Shown here in pieces: positions 1 to 5,294 of a DNA stretch of 12,377 bases. Position 1 is the stretch's first letter. Every line of letters starts with the position of its first letter. The stretch is from Aquificota bacterium (lineage in GTDB: Bacteria > Aquificota > Aquificia > Aquificales > Hydrogenothermaceae). The notes beneath the pieces were generated by a model. That model worked only from the letters and a program-made list of their open reading frames with translations. It was not told where the DNA came from and did not search any database. The stretch spans positions 1 through 12,377 of the forward strand of contig JAADDT010000024.1 in NCBI GenBank assembly GCA_013153765.1. Direction: 5' to 3'. The position numbers were made by a program, and so were the translations under genes.

Positions 1-135
1 CTGCGGGAACCTTCCGCCGATAAATCCGTCTGCCTGCCGTGTATAAGGAGATGGGGACTTATGCCACCCCAGTACGAGCCGACGGACGAGGAGATAGCCC
101 TTATCGGAAATTGGCTATTTTCCACCTTCAGGTAG
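1..135 (+). CDS. 3' end of an unidentified gene, possibly a c-type cytochrome (partial)
   Basis: Frame 1 is open from the window edge to a TAG at 133-135, giving 44 residues; the start lies outside the window. The other two forward frames hit stops within about 45 bases. The end reads GLMPPQ, then PTDEEIALIGNWLF. A Met-Pro-Pro loop followed by an acidic turn and an amphipathic last helix is the usual C-terminus of class I cytochromes c, where that Met is the distal haem ligand. Ten residues before the Met is a CLPC pair, but the next residue is Ile, so it is not a CxxCH haem site; a haem motif would have to lie further upstream. The gene converges on trmH and overlaps its 3' end by 21 nt. That the frame is coding is likely from its residue composition; the cytochrome call is a tentative inference. 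Confidence 0.45.
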   Translation: MREPSADKSVCLPCIRRWGLMPPQYEPTDEEIALIGNWLFSTFR

Positions 136-765
136 TTTTTTAAACTGCTTTAAACTGCTTTCCATCTTTTTCTGGGATATTACATCGTCAACAGACCACT
201 TTTTTATTATCCTTTCCATCTCCTCCTGCGAAAGCGTAGGTCTGTCGTACATTCCCTTTTCTTCCCTCTGCCTCTGTGCCTCGTAAAGTATTATTCCTGT
301 AGCCACGGAAACGTTCAGGCTCTGTGCCATACCGTACATAGGGATTACTATCTGCTTATCGGCGTACTCCAAAACCTGCCTGTCCACACCTTCTATCTCG
401 TTCCCTACAACTATAAGGGTGGGAACTGTGTAGTCAACCTCCCTGAAGTGGATTGAGCTGTCAGACAGGTAAGTTGCCACTATCTGGTAGCCCTCCTCTT
501 TCTTTTTCTTCAGGAAGGTTTCCCTGTCTTCCACCTTCCGGTAAAAGACCCACTTATGGGAGCCCATGGTTATCTGCTGGTTTATCAGCTCCTCCTCACC
601 GTAGTAAGTGTAGTAAAGGTTCAGCACTCCCACCGCATCACAGGTACGGAGTATTGCGGAAAAGTTGTGCGGATTTGTAATGTTGTCAGAAAAGACCTGC
701 AGGTCTTTCTGCCTTTTTTCAAGGACTTTTTTTATCCTTTCCAGCCTGCCTTCCGTTATTAACAT
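115..765 (-). CDS. trmH: TrmH-type tRNA (guanosine-2'-O)-methyltransferase (SPOUT family)
   Basis: Probable SpoU/TrmH enzyme that transfers a methyl group from S-adenosylmethionine to the 2'-OH of G18 in the tRNA D-loop. The 216-residue length fits TrmH rather than the longer RlmB. Motif 1 is NPHNFSAILRTCDAVGV (31-47) with the catalytic Arg at 40. Motif 2 is IVVGNEIEGV (118-127) and motif 3 is IPMYGMAQSLNVSVA (141-155); together they form the trefoil knot that binds SAM. The tail EAQRQREEKGMYDRP followed by a charged helix is typical of TrmH. The ATG at 763-765 is preceded by AGGGGGAG at good spacing. The gene diverges from the small membrane-protein gene across a 58-bp spacer. A 10-bp tandem repeat sits in its last codons. 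Exact target position (Gm18) is inferred from family resemblance. Confidence 0.9.
   Translation of the reverse strand: MLITEGRLERIKKVLEKRQKDLQVFSDNITNPHNFSAILRTCDAVGVLNLYYTYYGEEELINQQITMGSHKWVFYRKVEDRETFLKKKKEEGYQIVATYLSDSSIHFREVDYTVPTLIVVGNEIEGVDRQVLEYADKQIVIPMYGMAQSLNVSVATGIILYEAQRQREEKGMYDRPTLSQEEMERIIKKWSVDDVISQKKMESSLKQFKKLPEGGK
139..161. repeat. 10-bp tandem duplication inside the trmH 3' end
   Basis: The unit TTTAAACTGC occurs twice head to tail (139-148 and 149-158) followed by the first three bases of a third copy. It lies in trmH codons for the C-terminal SSLKQFK segment. Ten is not a multiple of three, so gain or loss of one unit would shift the reading frame of the last dozen residues. 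Confidence 0.8.
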
Positions 766-789
766 TTAGCTCCCCCTGATGATATATAT

Positions 790-799
790 TAAAATTTTA
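790..799. promoter_or_regulatory. Symmetric TAAAAT -10-like pair between trmH and the small membrane-protein gene
   Basis: The 58-bp divergent spacer 766-823 contains the palindrome TAAAATTTTA. It offers a TAAAAT hexamer on the + strand (790-795) and another on the - strand (794-799), each 5/6 to the sigma-70 consensus. Each hexamer ends 28 nt before the start codon it would serve (824 on +, 765 on -), leaving room for leaders of roughly 20 nt with Shine-Dalgarno sites. No convincing -35 box is visible on either side. This is an inference from position and sequence only. Confidence 0.4.
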
Positions 800-823
800 T
801 AACTCTTCAGGCGGAGGTGCTTT

Positions 824-985
824 ATGAACGAAACTGTTGAACTGGTTATGACGGTGGTTATTTTCGGACTGGCAGGTCTGGTAATAATCGGTCTTATGGT
901 TTACTGGACTAAAAACAACACGGTTGTTGATGAGAGGGACAAAAAGTATTACCGTAAGGACGGCGGTGAGGAAAATCAGGGATAG
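824..985 (+). CDS. Small single-pass membrane protein, 53 residues, unknown function
   Basis: An ATG preceded by AGGCGGAGG at good spacing opens a 53-codon frame ending in TAG at 983-985. The N-terminus is acidic (NETVE). One long hydrophobic segment covers residues about 7-28, followed by WTK and a strongly charged, soluble tail rich in Lys, Arg, Asp and Glu. By the positive-inside rule the tail is cytoplasmic and the N-terminus outside. No Cys, His pair or lipobox is present. Size and layout recall accessory subunits such as CcoS or CcoQ, but the defining residues of those families are absent and I make no assignment. It is the first + gene after the divergent promoter and lies 48 nt before the next gene. 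The strong ribosome site, membrane segment and position support a real gene. Confidence 0.7.
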   Translation: MNETVELVMTVVIFGLAGLVIIGLMVYWTKNNTVVDERDKKYYRKDGGEENQG

Positions 986-1001
986 CTCTATAAACCGGAT
1001 T

Positions 1002-1007
1002 TAAAAT
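1002..1007 (+). promoter_or_regulatory. Possible -10 element before the 163-residue gene
   Basis: The 48-bp spacer 986-1033 is very AT rich and contains TTTAAAAT at 1000-1007. The TAAAAT hexamer ends 26 nt before the ATG at 1034, much the same spacing as at trmH and hemA. No -35 match is visible, and the upstream gene could equally be co-transcribed. Confidence 0.25.
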
Positions 1008-1033
1008 AAAAATTAAAAAGCGGGAGATTAAAA

Positions 1034-1525
1034 ATGGATAACAACACGGGAATAGGAATATTCATATACAAGGGACACCCTGACAGGATAGGGACGCAGG
1101 TGGCTCCGGTCTTTGAAATAGACAACTCGGAAAGCTACATGGAAATCCCTTTTGAGTATTACCTTGACCTGCCGGAGGAGGAAAAGGCGTTTATAGAAGG
1201 CTTTAACAAATATATAGACGGAGACCTGAAAGGCTCCCGCAGGGAGCTTGCAAAAAGTGCGTCAAAAATACCTGAAGCAAAGTATATGTTTGCCCTTGTC
1301 AACACCGTTCTGGGAAAAAACAGGGAAGCCCAGCTACTACTTGCAGGCTTTAAGCCGGAAAACAAAAGGTTCATACAGACTTGGAGGGTGCCGGTTTTGG
1401 TTCTGCCTTTCCAGACGGGAGAGAAAGCCCTTTACATAGCCCCAGACCAGAAAGGTTTTGAGGCGTTAAACCTTTTCCTTGAAGGCAAAACACCTGAAGA
1501 GGTAGCTTTCCTGCTGGGATTGTGA
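1034..1525 (+). CDS. Hypothetical protein, 163 residues, weakly TPR-like helical middle
   Basis: I do not recognise this protein. It has no signal peptide or membrane segment, so it should be cytoplasmic. The N-terminal 45 residues look like beta strands (IGIFIYKG, then QVAPVFEI). Residues about 47-105 are amphipathic helices with an alternating pattern (FIEGFNKYIDGDL, then KYMFALVNTVLG), which resembles one or two tetratricopeptide-type hairpins. Residues 117-135 return to strands (WRVPVLVLPF, KALYIA), and the end (EALNLFLEGKTPEEVAFLLG) is helical. No catalytic motif stands out. The ATG at 1034 has GGGAG with a short A-rich spacer. The TGA stop is 1 nt before gmhB, so the two are almost certainly co-transcribed and translationally coupled. 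That suggests, but does not show, a shared role. Confidence 0.8.
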   Translation: MDNNTGIGIFIYKGHPDRIGTQVAPVFEIDNSESYMEIPFEYYLDLPEEEKAFIEGFNKYIDGDLKGSRRELAKSASKIPEAKYMFALVNTVLGKNREAQLLLAGFKPENKRFIQTWRVPVLVLPFQTGEKALYIAPDQKGFEALNLFLEGKTPEEVAFLLGL

Positions 1526-1526
1526 G

Positions 1527-2084
1527 ATGAAAAACAAAGCGGTTTTCTTAGACAGGGACGGCGTTATAAACGAGGATTACGGCTTTGTCCACCGTATAGA
1601 GGACTTCCGCATCTATCCGGAGGTTATTCCTGCATTAAAAAAACTTCAGGAGGCAGGCTTTAAACTGCTGGTTGTTACCAACCAGTCAGGTATTGCCGTC
1701 GGGTACTACACGGAGGAGGACTTTTTAAAACTGACAGAGCATATGCTTTCCCTACTTGAGAAGGAAGGGATAAAAATAGACAGGGTTTACTACTGTCCAC
1801 ACCATCCTGAAGGTGTGGTGCCACGCTACACTATGAAATGCGACTGTAGAAAGCCGGAAAGCGGTATGATAAGGCAAGGCATAAGGGAGTTTAACGTTGA
1901 CACCTCCCGCTCTTTCCTGATAGGAGACAAGGAAAACGACATAAAGGCGGCACACAGGGAAGGGATAAAGGCGGCACTGGTAAAAACCGGTCAAGGCTTA
2001 AAGTATGTGGACAATACGGAAGCTGACTACATTGGAGAAAACATACTTGACGTGGTTGAAAACTTCATACTGAAGGAAGGCTAA
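1527..2084 (+). CDS. gmhB: D-glycero-D-manno-heptose 1,7-bisphosphate 7-phosphatase
   Basis: HAD-superfamily phosphatase of the GmhB/histidinol-phosphatase subfamily. It removes the C7 phosphate of heptose 1,7-bisphosphate on the way to ADP- or GDP-heptose for LPS core or related glycans. The 185-residue length is typical. The nucleophile motif DRDGVIN supplies Asp9 and Asp11; motif II is VVTNQSG (Thr51, Asn52); Arg108 and Lys109 follow; the Mg-binding motif GDKENDI supplies Asp134 and Asp138. The structural zinc loop is complete: CPHHPEG (Cys90, His92) with CDC (Cys105, Cys107), which separates GmhB from HisB. The ATG lies 1 nt after the stop of the upstream gene. The 3' end overlaps the convergent VOC gene by 4 nt (CTAA). 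The alpha or beta anomer preference cannot be read from sequence by eye. No other heptose gene is in the window. Confidence 0.93.
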   Translation: MKNKAVFLDRDGVINEDYGFVHRIEDFRIYPEVIPALKKLQEAGFKLLVVTNQSGIAVGYYTEEDFLKLTEHMLSLLEKEGIKIDRVYYCPHHPEGVVPRYTMKCDCRKPESGMIRQGIREFNVDTSRSFLIGDKENDIKAAHREGIKAALVKTGQGLKYVDNTEADYIGENILDVVENFILKEG

Positions 2085-2485
2085 AACCGTCTATCGTCCT
2101 GAACCACCTCAACAAAATTGCCGTCAGGGTCCTTAACGAAAAAGTACAGTATTCCGCTCCTTCCCTTGCCAACTTCCGTATCACCGTCAGCAACACCGTC
2201 CCTTTTCATACGCTCCAGCGTCCGGTGTATGTCCCTGACCTGAAACGCCAGATGGCGGTAGCCCTTTTTCCTCAAGTCCTCCCAAAGGGAAAGGTTTTCC
2301 TCCTTTATTTCCGTATCCTTAAACGAAAACAGCTCAAGGAAAAATCCATCCAGAAGAAGGTGTGCCAGATAGAAACTGTCCGTCTCCGTGTAAAAAACCT
2401 TTTTAAAACCAAAATAGGAATAAAACCTTATAGACCTTCCTATGTCCTTTACCGTCAGTGCTACGTGGTGCGGTCTGAAATCCAA
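2081..2485 (-). CDS. VOC-family (glyoxalase/dioxygenase fold) metalloprotein
   Basis: A 134-residue protein with two beta-alpha-beta-beta-beta modules, the vicinal oxygen chelate fold. The first module starts HHVALTVKDIGRSIRFY and the second starts RHLAFQVRDIHRTLERM. All four positions that bind the metal in glyoxalase-like members are acceptable ligands: His7, Glu51 (FLELF), His78 and Glu126 (FVEVV), the last in the typical DPDGNFVEVV ending. That suggests a working metal site. The substrate is not predictable; lactoylglutathione lyase, methylmalonyl-CoA epimerase-like and unknown lyases all share this pattern. The start is TTG at 2483-2485: an in-frame TAA lies two codons upstream, and the His ligand is already at position 7, so no other start fits. 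A GGGGG ribosome site lies about 8 nt upstream. It diverges from leuC. Confidence 0.85.
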   Translation of the reverse strand: MDFRPHHVALTVKDIGRSIRFYSYFGFKKVFYTETDSFYLAHLLLDGFFLELFSFKDTEIKEENLSLWEDLRKKGYRHLAFQVRDIHRTLERMKRDGVADGDTEVGKGRSGILYFFVKDPDGNFVEVVQDDRRF

Positions 2486-2533
2486 TTTTTAAGCCCCCGT
2501 AAGACCAAAACTGTGTAAAAAACGGCAAAAAAG

Positions 2534-2560
2534 TTTAAAATATATATCTAATTTTATACC
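2534..2560. promoter_or_regulatory. AT-rich promoter region between the VOC gene and leuC
   Basis: The 109-bp divergent spacer 2486-2594 turns very AT rich from about 2517. On the + strand TTTAAAAT (2534-2541) gives a possible -10 hexamer TAAAAT, and TATACC (2555-2560) a second, weaker one. On the - strand the same stretch reads TATAAAAT. No -35 site matches well. A consensus AGGAGG (2579-2584) sits 10 nt before the leuC ATG. I see no T-box, leucine leader peptide or attenuator hairpin. Confidence 0.35.
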
Positions 2561-2594
2561 AACAAAATCGGACTTATCAGGAGGAAAGCCTAAA

Positions 2595-3881
2595 ATGGGA
2601 ATGACTTTGACGGAAAAAATACTGGCAGAACACGCCGGCAGGGATTTTGTAGAACCGGGAGAATTGATAACCGTAAAGGTTGACCTTGCAATAGCAAACG
2701 ACATCACAGCCCCCCTTGCCATTAAACAGCTTGAAAAGTACGGCATTGATAAGGTACACGACCCGAATAAAATAGCACTGGTGATGGATCACTTCTTCCC
2801 GCCAAAGGACATACTTTCCGCCCAGCAGATAAAGATATCAAGGGAATTTGCAAAAAAGATGGGAATAAAAAACTACTTTGAAGGTCAGGACAGCGGTGTT
2901 ATGCATACCATACTGCCTGAAAAAGGCTTTGTCGCCCCCGGAGACCTAATTATGGGAGCGGACAGCCATACCTGTACTTACGGTGCTTTAGGCGTTTTCT
3001 CAACAGGCGTCGGCTCAACGGACATTGCTTACATATTCGCCACAGGTGAAACGTGGCTTAAAGTTCCGGAAACGATGAAGTTCACGTTCTACGGAAAAAG
3101 GCAGAAATGGGTCGGCGGGAAGGACTTTGTCCTTACGGTTATCGGCGAGATAGGTGTGGACGGAGCACTTTACAGAGCTATGGAGTACCACGGTGAGGCT
3201 ATAAAAGACCTGCCGGTTGAGGAAAGGCTGACCATTACCAATATGGCTATAGAAGCCGGCGGTAAAAACGCAATAATGGAGGCTGACGAAAAGGTTCTGG
3301 AATGGCTGAAGGACAAAACGGACAGACCTTTAAAGATGATAAAAGCTGACGAAGACGCCAAATACTGCTGTGAGTACGAGTTTGACGCTTCAAAGATAGA
3401 GCCTGTGGTTGCCGCACCAAACCTGCCTTCCAACGTTAAGCCCGTATCGGAAGTGGCAGGCAGACCTATAAATCAGGTTTTCATCGGCTCCTGTACAAAC
3501 GGCAGGATTACGGACTTGAGAATAGCCGCCCAGATACTTAAAGGCAGGAAGGTACACCCTGACGTAAGGTGTATAGTGATACCTGCCTCTGAAAGAACTT
3601 ACAAACAGGCTTTAAAGGAAGGTATTATTGATATCCTTGCGGACGCAGGCTGTCTCATAAGCACCTCCACCTGTGGTCCGTGCCTCGGCGGTCATATGGG
3701 AATACTGGCTGAAGGTGAGGTATGTGTTTCCACCTCAAACAGGAACTTTACCGGAAGGATGGGACATCCTAAAAGTGAGGTTTACCTTGCCGGACCTGCG
3801 GTAGCCGCCGCTTCGGCAGTGCTTGGAAGGATAGCCCATCCGGAGGAAGTCGTAGGAACGGGAGCGGAAGCTACCGTATAA
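2595..3881 (+). CDS. leuC: 3-isopropylmalate dehydratase large subunit (aconitase family, short LeuC2/homoaconitase type)
   Basis: Large subunit of an aconitase-superfamily hydro-lyase carrying a [4Fe-4S] cluster. As LeuC it isomerises 2-isopropylmalate to 3-isopropylmalate in leucine synthesis. At 428 residues it belongs to the shorter archaeal-type branch, which also holds homoaconitase and (R)-2-methylmalate dehydratase, so the substrate is not certain. Cluster ligands are visible: Cys300 in FIGSCTNGR, and Cys360 and Cys363 in STCGPCLG. Other family signatures are MDHFFPPKD, GADSHTCTYGALG and NFTGRMGHP. ATG 2595 is chosen because AGGAGG ends 10 nt upstream; a second ATG at 2601 is less well spaced. 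The partner small subunit (leuD) is not adjacent. Instead ruvX follows after 11 nt, beginning a + strand run that continues through mltG and lptF. Confidence 0.9.
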   Translation: MGMTLTEKILAEHAGRDFVEPGELITVKVDLAIANDITAPLAIKQLEKYGIDKVHDPNKIALVMDHFFPPKDILSAQQIKISREFAKKMGIKNYFEGQDSGVMHTILPEKGFVAPGDLIMGADSHTCTYGALGVFSTGVGSTDIAYIFATGETWLKVPETMKFTFYGKRQKWVGGKDFVLTVIGEIGVDGALYRAMEYHGEAIKDLPVEERLTITNMAIEAGGKNAIMEADEKVLEWLKDKTDRPLKMIKADEDAKYCCEYEFDASKIEPVVAAPNLPSNVKPVSEVAGRPINQVFIGSCTNGRITDLRIAAQILKGRKVHPDVRCIVIPASERTYKQALKEGIIDILADAGCLISTSTCGPCLGGHMGILAEGEVCVSTSNRNFTGRMGHPKSEVYLAGPAVAAASAVLGRIAHPEEVVGTGAEATV

Positions 3882-3892
3882 AGGCAGTGGAG

Positions 3893-4303
3893 ATGAAAAA
3901 AAGAGTGCTTGCCCTTGACGTGGGAAACAAAAGGATAGGGGTTGCTTACAGCGACCCCCTTGGAATTTCGGCAAACCCCCTGCCTGTGATTGAAAACGAC
4001 CAGAAGGTCTTTGAAAAAATAAAAGGGATAGTTGACCAGTACGACATTGGAACTGTGGTTATAGGACTTCCCCTGACGCTGAAAGGAGAGGAAGGTGAGC
4101 AGGCAAGGATAACCAGAAAGTTTGCGGAAAAGCTGAAAGAGTACATGCCTGACAGGGAGATAAAGTTCGTAGACGAACGGTTTACAACAACGCTGGCAGA
4201 AAGGCATTTAAGGGAAACCACCAGAAAGTCAAAAAGGAAGGAAAAGCTTGACAGCCTGTCAGCGGTCTATATTTTGAAAACTTACCTTGACAGCCAGAGC
4301 TGA
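3893..4303 (+). CDS. ruvX: RuvX/YqgF-family putative pre-16S rRNA nuclease
   Basis: RNase H-fold protein of the YqgF/RuvX family, thought to trim the 5' end of pre-16S rRNA; older annotations call it a Holliday junction resolvase. With the ATG at 3893 it has 136 residues, the family's normal size. Acidic catalytic positions are in place: Asp9 in LALDVGNKRIGVAYSD, Asp94 and Glu95 in VDERFTT, and Asp120 in KLDSLSAVYIL. GLPLTLKGEEG (58-68) is the family's conserved loop. An in-frame GTG at 3887 would add two residues, but AAAGG at 3880-3884 is 8 nt from the ATG and only 2 nt from the GTG, so I prefer the ATG. It lies 11 nt after leuC and 4 nt before mltG, so it is almost certainly co-transcribed. 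A ruvX-mltG pairing is seen in other bacteria. Confidence 0.92.
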   Translation: MKKRVLALDVGNKRIGVAYSDPLGISANPLPVIENDQKVFEKIKGIVDQYDIGTVVIGLPLTLKGEEGEQARITRKFAEKLKEYMPDREIKFVDERFTTTLAERHLRETTRKSKRKEKLDSLSAVYILKTYLDSQS

Positions 4304-4307
4304 TAAG

Positions 4308-5273
4308 ATGATACGGTACTTCCTGTACCTTACGGCAGTTTTAACGGCACTGGGAATTATTTTTACCGCAAGCGTGGTTTACCAGACCTACCAGAAAATT
4401 CCCGTAAGCAGAACGGAGGTTGAGATAAAAAAGGGAATGTCCGCCTCCCAGATAGCCGACCTGCTGAAGGAAAAGGGAATAATCCCTAACAGGTTCGTAT
4501 TTCTGGTTTACTACAAAATAAAAGGAAAGCCCATAAAGTACGGCAGTTATACCTTTGAAGGTGAGCTTACCGTCCCTAAAGTGTGGAAAATACTACAGAC
4601 AGGCAGGGAAAAGCCCGTAAAGTTCACCATATATCCGGGGGACGACCTTTTTACGATAGGAGAAAGGCTTGAGAAGGCAGGCTTGCTTACCAGAAGGGAG
4701 TTTTACAGCTACGTTTTTAACAGGGAAAACCTGAAAAAACACGGTCTTGAAGGGATTTCCTTTGAAGGCTACCTGCCACCAGACACATACTACCTGCCGA
4801 AAAACAAAGACGCCGAAAGGATAGTCTCTATCTTCCTGAAAAACTTTAACCGTAAATACAAACCGCTTCTAAACGGCCATTCCCAGTTCACACCTTACCA
4901 ATTGATGATAATAGCCTCAATGGTTGAGAAGGAAACCTTCCTGAAGGAGGAAAAGCCCATAATCGCCGGCGTGATAGTAAACCGGCTTAAAAAAGGAATG
5001 AGGTTGCAGATAGACCCTACGGTAATATACGCCCTGAAGCTTGCAGGTAAGTGGAAAGGGAGGCTGAAAAAGGGAGATACACAGTTCCCCTCCCCTTACA
5101 ACACCTATACTAACTGGGGACTACCTCCCACGCCTATAGCCAGCTTTTCTTTAGAAACGCTTAACGGTGTGATTAACTACACCAGAACCAAGTACCTTTA
5201 TTTTTACTCCAGAGACGGTAAAAAACACCTGTTTTCAGAAACATACACGGAACACCTTAAAAACATAAGGTAA
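4308..5273 (+). CDS. mltG: Endolytic murein transglycosylase
   Basis: Inner-membrane lytic transglycosylase (YceG family) that cuts nascent peptidoglycan strands, probably setting glycan length. Residues about 5-25 form the single N-terminal membrane anchor. A LysM-like region follows (KKGMSASQIADLLKEKGII, about 41-59). The catalytic domain carries Glu207 in ASMVEKET, matching the essential Glu218 of the E. coli enzyme, then LQIDPTVIYAL and SPYNTYTNWGLPPTPI. The ending LYFYSRDGKKHLFSETYTEH is typical. The 321-residue length fits the family. I start at ATG 4308, 4 nt after the ruvX stop; an in-frame TTG at 4287 would add seven polar residues before the membrane anchor and overlap ruvX. lptF begins 21 nt after its stop. 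Confidence 0.94.
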   Translation: MIRYFLYLTAVLTALGIIFTASVVYQTYQKIPVSRTEVEIKKGMSASQIADLLKEKGIIPNRFVFLVYYKIKGKPIKYGSYTFEGELTVPKVWKILQTGREKPVKFTIYPGDDLFTIGERLEKAGLLTRREFYSYVFNRENLKKHGLEGISFEGYLPPDTYYLPKNKDAERIVSIFLKNFNRKYKPLLNGHSQFTPYQLMIIASMVEKETFLKEEKPIIAGVIVNRLKKGMRLQIDPTVIYALKLAGKWKGRLKKGDTQFPSPYNTYTNWGLPPTPIASFSLETLNGVINYTRTKYLYFYSRDGKKHLFSETYTEHLKNIR

Positions 5274-5279
5274 GGTTTG

Positions 5280-5288
5280 TGATAAAAT
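5280..5288 (+). promoter_or_regulatory. Extended -10-like element directly before lptF
   Basis: The 21-bp gap between mltG and lptF contains TGATAAAAT, an extended -10 pattern (TGn followed by TAAAAT, 5/6 to consensus). The hexamer ends 6 nt before the lptF ATG, so transcription would start at or within a base of the A of the ATG. The six bases between are CTTCCT, which cannot act as a Shine-Dalgarno site. This suggests a leaderless lptF transcript in addition to read-through from mltG. Prediction only. Confidence 0.35.
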
Positions 5289-5294
5289 CTTCCT

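Noticed and set aside
94..121. ATAGCC/GGCTAT inverted repeat followed by TTTT, resembling a terminator
   Set aside because: Only a 6-bp, half-AT stem with a 13-nt loop and four Ts, lying inside coding sequence of both overlapping genes; too weak to call.
986..1033. Possible terminator or small RNA between the small membrane-protein gene and the 163-residue gene
   Set aside because: No stem-loop; the stretch is only AT-rich DNA with a possible -10 hexamer.
2486..2594. Leucine attenuator, T-box or riboswitch upstream of leuC
   Set aside because: The 109-bp spacer has no Leu-codon leader frame, no T-box sequence and no terminator hairpin.
3887..3892. GTG start for ruvX
   Set aside because: Would leave only 2 nt between AAAGG and the start codon; the ATG at 3893 has 8 nt.
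3782..4207. 141-codon open frame on the - strand across leuC and ruvX
   Set aside because: Antisense to two clear genes, Ser/Pro/Cys-rich shadow composition, no recognisable motif.
4287..4307. TTG at 4287 as the mltG start, and TTGACA there as a -35 box
   Set aside because: The ATG at 4308 puts the membrane anchor at the very N-terminus and avoids overlap with ruvX. No -10 lies 16-18 bp from TTGACA; the nearest AT-rich hexamer is only 11 bp away.
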